This document shows, in pieces, positions 34,614 to 42,826 of a stretch of 49,949 nucleotides of DNA. The number at the start of each line of letters is the position of its first letter. Positions within the stretch are counted from its first letter, which is position 1. Source of the stretch: Candidatus Cloacimonadota bacterium (GTDB lineage: Bacteria > Cloacimonadota > Cloacimonadia > Cloacimonadales > TCS61); assembly GCA_018400535.1 (NCBI GenBank), contig JAGYMQ010000037.1:1-49949 (forward strand), in the 5' to 3' direction. The position numbers and the translations under genes were made by a program. The notes beneath the pieces were generated by a model. That model ran no database searches, was not told the DNA's origin, and saw only the letters and a list, made by a program, of their open reading frames with translations.

Positions 34614-36392
34614 TCAGTGTTTGTGCGTCACTTCTTTCGTTGCTTCGCCAGACATAGCATTTCTTTCAAAATAATATGTGTGTAACAATTTATGAGCTTT
34701 CTCTGAATTAGGAGCATCCAGAAAATCTCTGTAACATTTCATAACGTCTTCATTTTGATGAGAACAGCGTGCGGGAAGATCTTTATCTTCTTTGTACAAA
34801 CTCAATCCTCGACGTGCCCGATCGGCAATGCTGCTGCCATAAGGCTGACCACCACCACCGACGCATCCGCCGGGACAAGCCATAATTTCGACAAAGTGAT
34901 AATTCTTTTCGCCAGATTGGATCCATTCCATAACTTTTCGTGCATTTCCCAAACCATGTGCAACGCAAACGTTCAATTCCACATCACCGAGCTCTTTTGT
35001 AGGAACGGTAAGCGAAGCTTCTTTGATTCCAGTAATACCACGCACAGCCTGAATATCAAGATTATCGAGTTCTTTTCCGACCAAAACGTAATAGGCTGTT
35101 CTGATCGCTGCTTCCATCACGCCGCCCGTAGCACCAAAGATCGTTCCAGCGCCTGTGTATTGTCCCATCAGGTCATCGGCTTTTTCTTCGGGAAGGTTTT
35201 TGAAATCGATACCAGCTTCATTGACCATGCGAACGAATTCGCGAGTTGTGAGCACATAATCCACATCCTGGAAACCAGAATCGCGCATTTCTGGTCGATT
35301 AGCTTCAAATTTTTTCGCTGTGCAAGGCATAATTGAAACAGAGCAGATCTTAGCTGGATTCAAATATTCTTTATCGGCAAAATAAGTTTTCACCAAAGTT
35401 CCAAACATCTGCTGCGGAGATTTACAGGTTGAGACATTTTCAGCCAGATCAGGGAAATAAGTTTCCATAAATTTTATCCACCCTGGAGAACAAGAAGTGA
35501 TCAAAGGAAGTTTCCCGCCTTCTTTCAAACGTGTGATCAATTCTGTACCTTCTTCCATAATGGTGAGATCCGCAGAGAAATTTGTATCAAAGACACGATC
35601 GAAACCGAGACGGCGCAAAGCCGCATACATTTTTCCAACCGTGACTTTTTCTGGATCCATTCCAAATTCTTCACCTAACGTGGCTCGAATCGCTGGAGCT
35701 TCCTGCACGACAACATATTTTTCGTCATCCAGAAGTGCATCCCAGACTTGTTCGACATGACTTTTTTCCTTCAAAGCCCCAACCGGGCAATAAACCGTGC
35801 ATTGTCCGCAATTTACGCAGGGACTGTCTAACATTCCCTTATCAAAAGGCGTGGTGATCTTTCCTTCAAAACCGCGTCCATCGATCGTGAGAGCATGAAC
35901 CGTCTGCACTTCCTGACAGACGATGAGACAGCGTCCGCAAGAAATACATTTGTTTGGATCTCGCACGATTGCAAAGCTATCATCATCAACTGGTTGTGGT
36001 TTCCTGACTTTTGGCATATTTTTTTCATCAACGCCAAAGAGATAAGCAAGATCTTGAAGTTGGCAGCGATTATTTTGCTCGCAGGTAGGACATTCCACTT
36101 CGTGATCAGCCAGGATCATTTCCAACAAAGTTCTGCGTAATTCACGTAATTTTTTGCTATTAGTTCTAACTTTCATTCCTTCCCATACGGCTGTGGAACA
36201 GGCTCTTTTCGTGCCATTTTGACCTTCGATCTCCACAACGCAGATACCACAATTTGCCGTAGCCCGCAAATCTTCGTGGTAACATAAGGTAGGAATGTAT
36301 TTACCGGCTTTTTTGGCAGCATCGAGGATAGACGTTCCAGCAGGAACTTCTACTTCCACATTATCAATCCATAGTTTTAGTTGCTTAGCCAC
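34614..36392 (-). CDS. hydA: [FeFe] hydrogenase catalytic subunit (HydA/HndD type)
   Basis: Reversible H2 chemistry at the H-cluster, here as part of a trimeric NAD(P)H/ferredoxin-linked enzyme. Domains in order: [2Fe-2S] (four Cys in LCYHEDL..ANCGIC..RAC), a His-Cys3 [4Fe-4S] site (DHEVECPTC..C), two [4Fe-4S] ferredoxin motifs (CISCGRCLIVC, CVNCGQCTVYC), then the H-domain with TSCSPGW, MPCTAKKFE and MACPGGCVGGGGQ. The first loop reads TSCSP where many have TSCCP; I recall this as common in trimeric enzymes. ATG 36407 is part of the Shine-Dalgarno ATGGAGG, so GTG 36392 is the better start (592 aa). Last gene of the operon. The maturases HydE, HydF and HydG are not in the window. Confidence 0.95.
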   Translation of the reverse strand: MAKQLKLWIDNVEVEVPAGTSILDAAKKAGKYIPTLCYHEDLRATANCGICVVEIEGQNGTKRACSTAVWEGMKVRTNSKKLRELRRTLLEMILADHEVECPTCEQNNRCQLQDLAYLFGVDEKNMPKVRKPQPVDDDSFAIVRDPNKCISCGRCLIVCQEVQTVHALTIDGRGFEGKITTPFDKGMLDSPCVNCGQCTVYCPVGALKEKSHVEQVWDALLDDEKYVVVQEAPAIRATLGEEFGMDPEKVTVGKMYAALRRLGFDRVFDTNFSADLTIMEEGTELITRLKEGGKLPLITSCSPGWIKFMETYFPDLAENVSTCKSPQQMFGTLVKTYFADKEYLNPAKICSVSIMPCTAKKFEANRPEMRDSGFQDVDYVLTTREFVRMVNEAGIDFKNLPEEKADDLMGQYTGAGTIFGATGGVMEAAIRTAYYVLVGKELDNLDIQAVRGITGIKEASLTVPTKELGDVELNVCVAHGLGNARKVMEWIQSGEKNYHFVEIMACPGGCVGGGGQPYGSSIADRARRGLSLYKEDKDLPARCSHQNEDVMKCYRDFLDAPNSEKAHKLLHTYYFERNAMSGEATKEVTHKH

Positions 36393-36407
36393 TTTACTTT
36401 CCTCCAT

Positions 36408-37967
36408 TTATTTTTTTATTTTTTCTAAAAAATCATCTCTGAAATTATCGATCGCACTTTTAACAGGCATCAGGAGAGATTGTCCCAAAGCGCAAAAACA
36501 GGAAAGATTCATCATCTCTGCAATATGGATCATCTTATCCAAATCTTCTTTTTTGCCTTCACCCTTACGAATATTGTCGATCAATTTGAAAAGTACTTCA
36601 TTACCATTGGCACACGGTGAACATTTTCCGCAAGATTCATGGCGAAAAAAACGAATGACCGACCACAGCATATCGATGATATCAGCAGTTTCGTTCATCA
36701 CCAAGATCGCACCAGAACCAAGTACAGCAGAGTATTCTTTCAAGTTATTATAATCCATTTTTACATCGAGCAATTTGTTTGGAAGGAAAACACCAGCAGC
36801 TCCGCCGACCAGAGCAGCTTTGAATTTTTTTCCTTCTTTCACGCCGCCACCGTATTGATTGATGATCGTGCGCAAAGTTGTGCCCATATCGACTTCACAC
36901 AAACCAGGAAGTTTCACATCTCCCATAACCGTGTACACTTTTGTTCCGGAGCAATTTTCCACACCGAAATGGAGATACCAGTCAGCTCCATTCTGTAGAA
37001 TTGCGGGAACATTCGTGATGGTTTCCACGTTGTTGACTACCGTCGGCTTTTTCCAGGCACCTTCGACGCCAGGGAAAGGTGGTTTGGCACGAGGAGTTCC
37101 GCGATTTCCTTCCATCGATTCGATGAGTGCAGTTTCTTCTCCGCAAACATAAGCACCAGCGCCGATCTTGATCTTGATATCCAGATCAAATCCTGAGCCG
37201 AAAATGTTTTCTCCGATGAGTCCATATTTTTTCGCTTGTTCAATTGCCTTTTTCAATCTGGAAATGCAGAGTTTATATTCGCCGCGAATATAAATATAGG
37301 CTTTTGTAGCACCGATCGCATAGGCAGAGATCATGATACCTTCGAGCAATTTGTGCGGATCACCTTCCATGATCAAACGATCTTTGAATGTTCCTGGTTC
37401 GCCTTCGTCTGCATTGATCACCAAATATTTTTGATCTGCTTCGAGAGGAGCTGTGAAACTCCATTTCAATCCTGTTGGAAAACCAGCACCTCCGCGTCCT
37501 CTTAAGCCAGATTTTTTTACAATTTCCACGATCTCGCTTGGATTAATGGCGAGAGCTTTTTCCCAAGCTTCATAACCGCCAGTTCCCAGATATTCATCAA
37601 TATCTTCTGGATCTATCAGACCGGAATTGGAAAGAACGATCCTTCCTTTGTAATTATAATCATACATTCCGGTGATCTTTTCTTCCAGAACAAGCCGATT
37701 GACGACACGTCCTTTCAGAAAATGTTCTTGCACTATCTCTTTGATATCTTCTTCGGAAATATTGACGTAAGTGATCTGTTCAGGATAGACTAACATACTG
37801 ATGCCAGTTCCAAAATAACCTAAAGCACCTGTTTCCATAATGTTGATCTCATCAGCTAGTTCATATTTTTCTAATTCATTGCGAAGAGCGTTCTCAATCC
37901 TTTTCACTCCAGCTTTCAGACTTTCGTCATCGATACCGATCAGGATATGACTTCGATAGAATTTCAT
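36408..37967 (-). CDS. Second NuoF-like subunit with degenerate N-terminal domain
   Basis: 519 residues. The FMN site ([26 protein letters not shown]), the NADH-site segment [19 protein letters not shown] and the [4Fe-4S] cysteines ([10 protein letters not shown]) are intact. Compared with the NuoF at 38441-40288, the N-terminal thioredoxin-like domain has lost all Cys (ETGCMGPC became ETGALGYF) and the C-terminal two-cluster ferredoxin domain is absent. GGAGGG precedes ATG, which overlaps the NuoE stop before it. It is a paralogue of its neighbour, likely part of the same or an alternative diaphorase module. Confidence 0.9.
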   Translation of the reverse strand: MKFYRSHILIGIDDESLKAGVKRIENALRNELEKYELADEINIMETGALGYFGTGISMLVYPEQITYVNISEEDIKEIVQEHFLKGRVVNRLVLEEKITGMYDYNYKGRIVLSNSGLIDPEDIDEYLGTGGYEAWEKALAINPSEIVEIVKKSGLRGRGGAGFPTGLKWSFTAPLEADQKYLVINADEGEPGTFKDRLIMEGDPHKLLEGIMISAYAIGATKAYIYIRGEYKLCISRLKKAIEQAKKYGLIGENIFGSGFDLDIKIKIGAGAYVCGEETALIESMEGNRGTPRAKPPFPGVEGAWKKPTVVNNVETITNVPAILQNGADWYLHFGVENCSGTKVYTVMGDVKLPGLCEVDMGTTLRTIINQYGGGVKEGKKFKAALVGGAAGVFLPNKLLDVKMDYNNLKEYSAVLGSGAILVMNETADIIDMLWSVIRFFRHESCGKCSPCANGNEVLFKLIDNIRKGEGKKEDLDKMIHIAEMMNLSCFCALGQSLLMPVKSAIDNFRDDFLEKIKK

Positions 37968-38422
37968 TTTGCCCTCCTGCGAATATTTTCGATTATTTGT
38001 TCCACTCTTTTTTCTGTCAGATCGCCAAAAACATCTTCATTGATCATCATAACTGGTGCATTACCACAGACTCCAAGACAGGCGGTCAGTTCCAGAGTAA
38101 AAAGTCCATCTTCCGTCGTTTCACCGATCTTGATACCGAGTAGCTGGCGCAATTTCGCCAGGATATTTTCCGATCCGCGTAAAAAGCAAGGTGGTGATTC
38201 ACATAGTCGGATAACGTTTTTTCCGCGCGGTTTGAAACTGAACATTGAATAGAACGATATCACACCGTGAATGTGACTCGGTGTGATATTCAAATATTGA
38301 CTGATCTCCCAGACAGCATCATCTGAAATATAATTTTGCTCGTTGCTGTCCTGCACATCGTGCAATATAGAAATCAAATTTTCCTTTTTAGGCTCATATT
38401 TTTCTAATATTTTTTTATACAT
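37964..38422 (-). CDS. Second NuoE-like [2Fe-2S] subunit
   Basis: 152 residues of the thioredoxin-like 24-kDa family. An N-terminal helical bundle (GVISFYSMFSFKPRGKN) precedes the cluster site with two Cys in LCESPPC and two in CLGVC. All four ligands are present. GTGAGGA precedes ATG 38422. It forms a pair with the NuoF-like gene right after it, duplicating the NuoE/NuoF pair earlier in the operon. Confidence 0.92.
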   Translation of the reverse strand: MYKKILEKYEPKKENLISILHDVQDSNEQNYISDDAVWEISQYLNITPSHIHGVISFYSMFSFKPRGKNVIRLCESPPCFLRGSENILAKLRQLLGIKIGETTEDGLFTLELTACLGVCGNAPVMMINEDVFGDLTEKRVEQIIENIRRRAK

Positions 38423-38440
38423 TATTTTTCCTCACTTTGA

Positions 38441-40288
38441 TCATTCATAGAGATCTGCATATTTTTTGAATTCCTGTTTGGGTGAAGCATCAAATTGTCC
38501 TGATAACTTTTCGATCACATTGACTGGACATACTTCCACACAAGTGCTGCATTTCACACAATCTGTCTGCACGATTTCATATTTCTCTTCACGGCTACCA
38601 ATGATGCATTTAGCAGGACATTTTTGAGCGCAAAGGCCGCATCCCAGGCATTTATCTTTATCGATGAGAAAATGAACAAGATCAGGGCAAACTTTTGCTT
38701 CACATCGCTTGTTGAAAATATGTTCTTCATATTCTTTGCGGAAATAGCGAATCGTGCTTAGAACAGGATTTGGAGCTGATTGTCCCAATCCACAGAGCGA
38801 AAGTTCTTTCACTGTTTTACCCAATTTCTCCAGTTTATCGAGATCCTCCGGTTTGCCTTCACCTTTTGTAATTCTATCCAGGATGAGATACATCTCGCGC
38901 AATCCGACGCGGCAAGGTGTGCATTTTCCACAGGATTCTTCCACCGAAAATTCCAGAAAGAATTTTGCCACATTCACCATGCAATTGGAATCATCCATCA
39001 CGATGACACCGCCAGAACCCATCATCGCACCTTTCTGCTGCAATGATTCATAATCTATCTGCACAGAAAGATGTTCATCCATCAGACAACCGCCTGAAGG
39101 TCCACCAAGCTGAACTGCTTTGAATTTTTTTCCTTCTGAAATGCCGCCACCGACTTTGTAAATCAGGTCTTTCAATGTAATTCCCATTGGAACTTCAACT
39201 AAACCAGTATTATTGAGGTCACCAGTAAGTGCAAAAACTTTTGTGCCTTTGCTGGTTTCAGTTCCCATTTTAGAGAACCAATCCGCACCATTAATTATTA
39301 TTGCGGATAGATTTGCCAGAGTTTCGACATTGTTGACGAGAGTCGGTTTATTCCATAATCCTGAGATAGCGGGATAGGGCGGTTTTAGAACCGGATGACC
39401 GCGTTTGCCTTCGAGTGAAGCGATCAATGCTGTTTCTTCGCCACAGACAAAAGCGCCTGCACCTGTTCTAACTTCAGCATCAAAAGCGAAATCAGAATCA
39501 AAAATTGCTTCACCAAGAAAACCATATTTTTTGGATTGTTCGATAGCAATTTTTATGCGTTTAATCGCTAAGGGATATTCAGCGCGAATGTAGAAAAAAC
39601 CTTTTTTCGCACCGACAGCATAAGCTGCGATCATCATTCCTTCCAGAATTTTGTGGGGATCACCCTCGAGCAGCGACCGATCCATAAAAGCACCAGGATC
39701 GCCTTCATCACCATTACAGATCACATATTTTTCATCATTTTTTTGATCATAGACAAATTTCCATTTCATAGCTGTGGGGAAACCAGCTCCACCTCTACCA
39801 CGCAAGCCAGAATCTTTTATGATCTGGATAACATCAGCAGGCTTCATTTCGGTCAGCACTTTTCCGAGAGCTTCGTAGCCTCCGGTTGCAATATATTCTT
39901 CGATCTTTTCTGGATTGATCAAACCGCAATTTTTCAGAGCTACTTTTTCTTGCAATTGATAAAAAGGAATCTCTTTTTTGGTTGGATAGACTTCTTCCGA
40001 TTCTTGAACCATCAAGCGTTTGATCGGTCTTCCTTTCATAAAATGTTCTTCTACCAGCTCTTCAACGTCAGTCAGAGCAACTTTTTTGTAGAAGACACCT
40101 TCAGGATAGACCATCATTACCGGACCATAATCGCAAGGCCCCATACAACCAGTTTCGATGATATTTATCTCATCAGAAAGTCCGCGTTTAACAATCTCCT
40201 GCAAGAGTTTTTCTTTGAGCTTCAGTGCACCTGCCGAAACACAACCGGATCCACAGCAAAGCAGAACATCCGTTCGTTTCAGAGACAT
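38441..40288 (-). CDS. hydB: NuoF-like flavoprotein of the hydrogenase (HydB/HndC)
   Basis: 615 residues in three parts. An N-terminal thioredoxin-like [2Fe-2S] domain (LLCCGSGCVSAG and ETGCMGPCDYGP), the NuoF core with FMN site ([26 protein letters not shown]), NADH segment ([19 protein letters not shown]) and [4Fe-4S] site (ESCGKCTPC..C), and a C-terminal ferredoxin domain with CLGCGLCAQKC and CVKCSTCVEVC. This is the full HydB layout, the NAD(P)H-binding and probable bifurcation-related subunit. GGGGGA precedes ATG. Follows hndB by 10 bases. Confidence 0.94.
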   Translation of the reverse strand: MSLKRTDVLLCCGSGCVSAGALKLKEKLLQEIVKRGLSDEINIIETGCMGPCDYGPVMMVYPEGVFYKKVALTDVEELVEEHFMKGRPIKRLMVQESEEVYPTKKEIPFYQLQEKVALKNCGLINPEKIEEYIATGGYEALGKVLTEMKPADVIQIIKDSGLRGRGGAGFPTAMKWKFVYDQKNDEKYVICNGDEGDPGAFMDRSLLEGDPHKILEGMMIAAYAVGAKKGFFYIRAEYPLAIKRIKIAIEQSKKYGFLGEAIFDSDFAFDAEVRTGAGAFVCGEETALIASLEGKRGHPVLKPPYPAISGLWNKPTLVNNVETLANLSAIIINGADWFSKMGTETSKGTKVFALTGDLNNTGLVEVPMGITLKDLIYKVGGGISEGKKFKAVQLGGPSGGCLMDEHLSVQIDYESLQQKGAMMGSGGVIVMDDSNCMVNVAKFFLEFSVEESCGKCTPCRVGLREMYLILDRITKGEGKPEDLDKLEKLGKTVKELSLCGLGQSAPNPVLSTIRYFRKEYEEHIFNKRCEAKVCPDLVHFLIDKDKCLGCGLCAQKCPAKCIIGSREEKYEIVQTDCVKCSTCVEVCPVNVIEKLSGQFDASPKQEFKKYADLYE

Positions 40289-40298
40289 TTATTTCCCC

Positions 40299-40667
40299 CT
40301 AATCATTTTTAGTCGCAACAACGAGGTCGCTCACGACTTTACCATTAACGATATGTTCGACAACGATCTTTCGTGCATTTTCAGGAGTTACATTTCCGTA
40401 GGTGATCTTTGGTTTTCCTTTTTCGATCACGTCAACGACAGGTTCCATTGACGATAGTCCTTTTTCTCCAGTTTGTGTGACAAGAACGTCAGTTAATTTT
40501 CGATTTGAAACTTCATCCAAAATAGCTTTCATGACGTCACGAGCACCTAAGGCAATACCAGAAGTGCCCATTCCAACGACAACTTTCACACGACTTTCAG
40601 AATTGCGCATTTTCATTTCGTTTTGCGCTTTTTCTCTGATCTTTCTTAGTTCCTCTAAGGTTTTCAT
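40299..40667 (-). CDS. hndB: HndB-like protein lacking all cysteines
   Basis: 122 residues that match the HndB layout: a helical N-terminus (KTLEELRKIREKAQ), then a thioredoxin-fold half with GMGTSGIALGARDVM and VTQTGEKGLSSMEPVVDV. In HndB proteins that I recall, these segments read GTCGIAAGAR and TGCIGLC, giving a [2Fe-2S] cluster. Here every Cys is replaced and the protein has no Cys at all, so it cannot hold such a cluster. Its ATG overlaps the stop of the HATPase gene (TAATG). Perhaps a structural or assembly subunit. Confidence 0.85.
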   Translation of the reverse strand: MKTLEELRKIREKAQNEMKMRNSESRVKVVVGMGTSGIALGARDVMKAILDEVSNRKLTDVLVTQTGEKGLSSMEPVVDVIEKGKPKITYGNVTPENARKIVVEHIVNGKVVSDLVVATKND

Positions 40668-41233
40668 TAGAGTTCCTCCACTTTTATTTTTTTTAATGAT
40701 CTTTTAATATTTTCTTTGATAAAATCCATCACATCGGGATAGGTTAGCGGAACATCACCCAAAATTCTGCGAATAGCACTGGTGGAAAATTTTTCTTTGG
40801 TCTCGTGGGAATTCTGACGCTGGAGAATGATCTCAAAATCGACTTCTGGATGAGAGAAAATCGTGTTCAACAGCGTGCTTTCCAGATCACCCATCGGCAT
40901 TCTGTCGATATGATCATATTGGAAAACAACGTTTATCACAGTTCCCGCGTCCTTTTCACTTTTCAAAGAAAAATCTCCATCTGTCATCAAAGCATGTTGT
41001 TTAAATAATGGAATACCAAGTCCCACTTTTTTAATTCTTTCTTTTTTTGTTGTGTAAAAAGGATTCTCCACTTCTTGTAAAAGTTCTTCATCGATTCCTT
41101 TTCCATCATCTTTTATTCTGATACTCAGAATATTTTCTTTCTCATTCACATTTATCGAAAGTTCGATCTTTTTTGCCTCAGCGCTGATAGCATTTTCCAA
41201 AATATCTAAAATGTGAAGAGAAATATCCTGCAT
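40667..41233 (-). CDS. HATPase-domain protein of the hydrogenase operon
   Basis: 188 residues with a GHKL ATP-binding fold: N-box ILENAISAEA, G1 box DDGKGI, ENPFYTTKK and G2 box GLGIPLFKQHA. There is no dimerisation/phosphoacceptor His domain. The last about 70 residues form an unassigned helical tail. Sits between the NuoE and HndB genes, 4 bases after the former. ATP-binding proteins of this kind recur in clostridial and thermotogal hydrogenase operons (from memory). A regulatory switch on the complex or its expression is an inference. Confidence 0.85.
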   Translation of the reverse strand: MQDISLHILDILENAISAEAKKIELSINVNEKENILSIRIKDDGKGIDEELLQEVENPFYTTKKERIKKVGLGIPLFKQHALMTDGDFSLKSEKDAGTVINVVFQYDHIDRMPMGDLESTLLNTIFSHPEVDFEIILQRQNSHETKEKFSTSAIRRILGDVPLTYPDVMDFIKENIKRSLKKIKVEEL

Positions 41234-41236
41234 TTT

Positions 41237-41725
41237 TTATTCCCGATATGAATCAATGATCTTTTTCAGTTTTTTGCGGGAATCGATGCGACCATAAGTT
41301 TCATCTCCGATCACGATGACTGGAGCAAGTGAACATGCTCCCACGCAGCGCACAGAAGTTAAGGTGAAGAGCTTATCTTCTGTCGTTTCTCCCATTTCGA
41401 TACCCAATTCTTCTTTCAACATTTGGATCAATCTGGGCGCACCTTTCACATAGCAGGCAGTTCCCGTGCAAACGTTGATAACGTGTTTTCCACGTGGTTT
41501 CATCGAGAAGAAATTATAAAAAGTGACAACGCCATAAACTTGAGCCAAGGGAATGTCCAATTTCTCAGAAACGAATTTCTGAACTTCTGCTGGTAAATAC
41601 CCAAAGATCTCTTGGGCAGAATGCAGCACTTCGATCAGTGGATCGCGTTGATCTTTTTTTTCTGTGATTACAGTTTCCAGATCTTTGAACAAAGCTCCAT
41701 GCAGAGCTTGATTATTTTCCATCAT
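41237..41725 (-). CDS. hydC: NuoE-like [2Fe-2S] subunit of the hydrogenase (HydC/HndA)
   Basis: 162 residues. Typical GVVTFYNFFSMKPRGKH core, then four cluster Cys in VCTGTAC and RCVGAC. Transfers electrons between the flavin subunit and the hydrogenase. ATG 41725 and 41722 are adjacent; GGAGG lies just before, as part of ATGGAGG. It opens the catalytic half of the operon, 15 bases after the PHP gene. Confidence 0.94.
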   Translation of the reverse strand: MMENNQALHGALFKDLETVITEKKDQRDPLIEVLHSAQEIFGYLPAEVQKFVSEKLDIPLAQVYGVVTFYNFFSMKPRGKHVINVCTGTACYVKGAPRLIQMLKEELGIEMGETTEDKLFTLTSVRCVGACSLAPVIVIGDETYGRIDSRKKLKKIIDSYRE

Positions 41726-41739
41726 TCCTCCATTTTCTT

Positions 41740-42471
41740 TTATATTCTTATATTTTTTTTATTTCTGCAAGATTTTATAATTGCTTTCAAGCTGGGTTCT
41801 TCTAAATAGAATTCAGTAAATCCTGAACCGATATTTTTCAAATAATGTGCATCAGAATTTCTGATTAAAGCATAATTTTTCAGATACGGATATTTTGTGA
41901 TCAATTTTTTTTCATCGCAATTTGCCGAAATCCCGACAGCTTCGATATCCGTATTTTCTGGAATAAAACCGAGCTGAGTTATAATGCTGTAGGATAATGC
42001 GTTCACATGCGCTGGAAAGACAAAACCCTGTTGATCTTTTGCTTTTTGCAATAAAGCTTCAAAAGACCAGGTGACAGAATTTAGCAAAGCTTTTTTGATG
42101 AATCTTTTGATATTTCCCGCAGCATCGATCACCACTTGATCTCCAAAACTTTCAGGATCATTTTCCAGCGGAAGCAGAGCTTGATACAATTTGGAATTGA
42201 AAATCACGGCTTTTTGCCAATCATCGAATAATACAATGACATGAACCTGTTCTGCCGTTTGCACTTCGACGCCAAAAATGTAATGCAGACCATATTCACG
42301 GGCAATATCACCATAGACTTTTGAATTTGCCAGTGAGTTATGATCGGTGATAGCGATAATATCCAAGCCTGTTTTTTTGGCTTTTTTCATCATCGCGTGC
42401 GGGTCCATTTCCAAGCTTGCACACGGTGATAGAACTGAATGTAAATGAAGATCAGCTTTGAACCAGCGCAA
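41740..42471 (-). CDS. PHP-domain phosphoesterase-like protein
   Basis: 243 residues with the PHP metal-site motifs: ADLHLHSVLSPCA near the start, ITDHNSLAN, an EVQT strand with Glu, HVNALS, and RNSDAHYLKNIG near the end. Such domains form a multi-metal site for phosphoester hydrolysis. The only usable start is TTG 42471; a TGA lies two codons upstream in frame. It sits between a DRTGG gene and the NuoE gene. PHP genes recur beside HydS-like proteins in anaerobes (from memory). Role unknown; hydrolysis of a signalling nucleotide is one possibility. Confidence 0.86.
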   Translation of the reverse strand: MRWFKADLHLHSVLSPCASLEMDPHAMMKKAKKTGLDIIAITDHNSLANSKVYGDIAREYGLHYIFGVEVQTAEQVHVIVLFDDWQKAVIFNSKLYQALLPLENDPESFGDQVVIDAAGNIKRFIKKALLNSVTWSFEALLQKAKDQQGFVFPAHVNALSYSIITQLGFIPENTDIEAVGISANCDEKKLITKYPYLKNYALIRNSDAHYLKNIGSGFTEFYLEEPSLKAIIKSCRNKKNIRI

Positions 42472-42484
42472 ATTTCACAGCCTA

Positions 42485-42826
42485 TTAATTTGAATTGAGT
42501 AGAGCGAATAGAATCCCTGCCAATTCAAAAGTAGATAAAGAACTAGAGATCAGGCAGATGCCATTTTCTTCTGCTTTCTCGATGATAGTTTTTTCTGGAA
42601 CGATATTTTTTGCAAAGATAATGGCTGAAACTTCAGTGTGGGAAGCCACTGCGATCACGTTCAAATGTTTCATGATCGTCATCCAGACATCGCCTTTTTT
42701 AGCATTTCCCAGCACGTCACTCAGAAGATCAGAAACATAGCCACCTTTAATTTCGATAGAATCGATATTATCTTTTTGGGATAATACAGTTGCTTCAATA
42801 TTTTCTAATAACTTCTTTAATTTCAT
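42485..42826 (-). CDS. DRTGG-domain protein (second copy)
   Basis: 113 residues resembling the small DRTGG domain: GGYVSDLLSDVLGNAKKGDVW, then IAVASHTEVSAIIF and a C-terminal ICLISSSLSTFELAGIL. It is related to the first gene of the operon (same length, same S-D-L-L/I-S-D core). DRTGG domains occur in phosphotransacetylases and with CBS domains and are thought to sense small ligands. Its ATG overlaps the HydS-like stop (ATGA). Confidence 0.8.
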   Translation of the reverse strand: MKLKKLLENIEATVLSQKDNIDSIEIKGGYVSDLLSDVLGNAKKGDVWMTIMKHLNVIAVASHTEVSAIIFAKNIVPEKTIIEKAEENGICLISSSLSTFELAGILFALLNSN

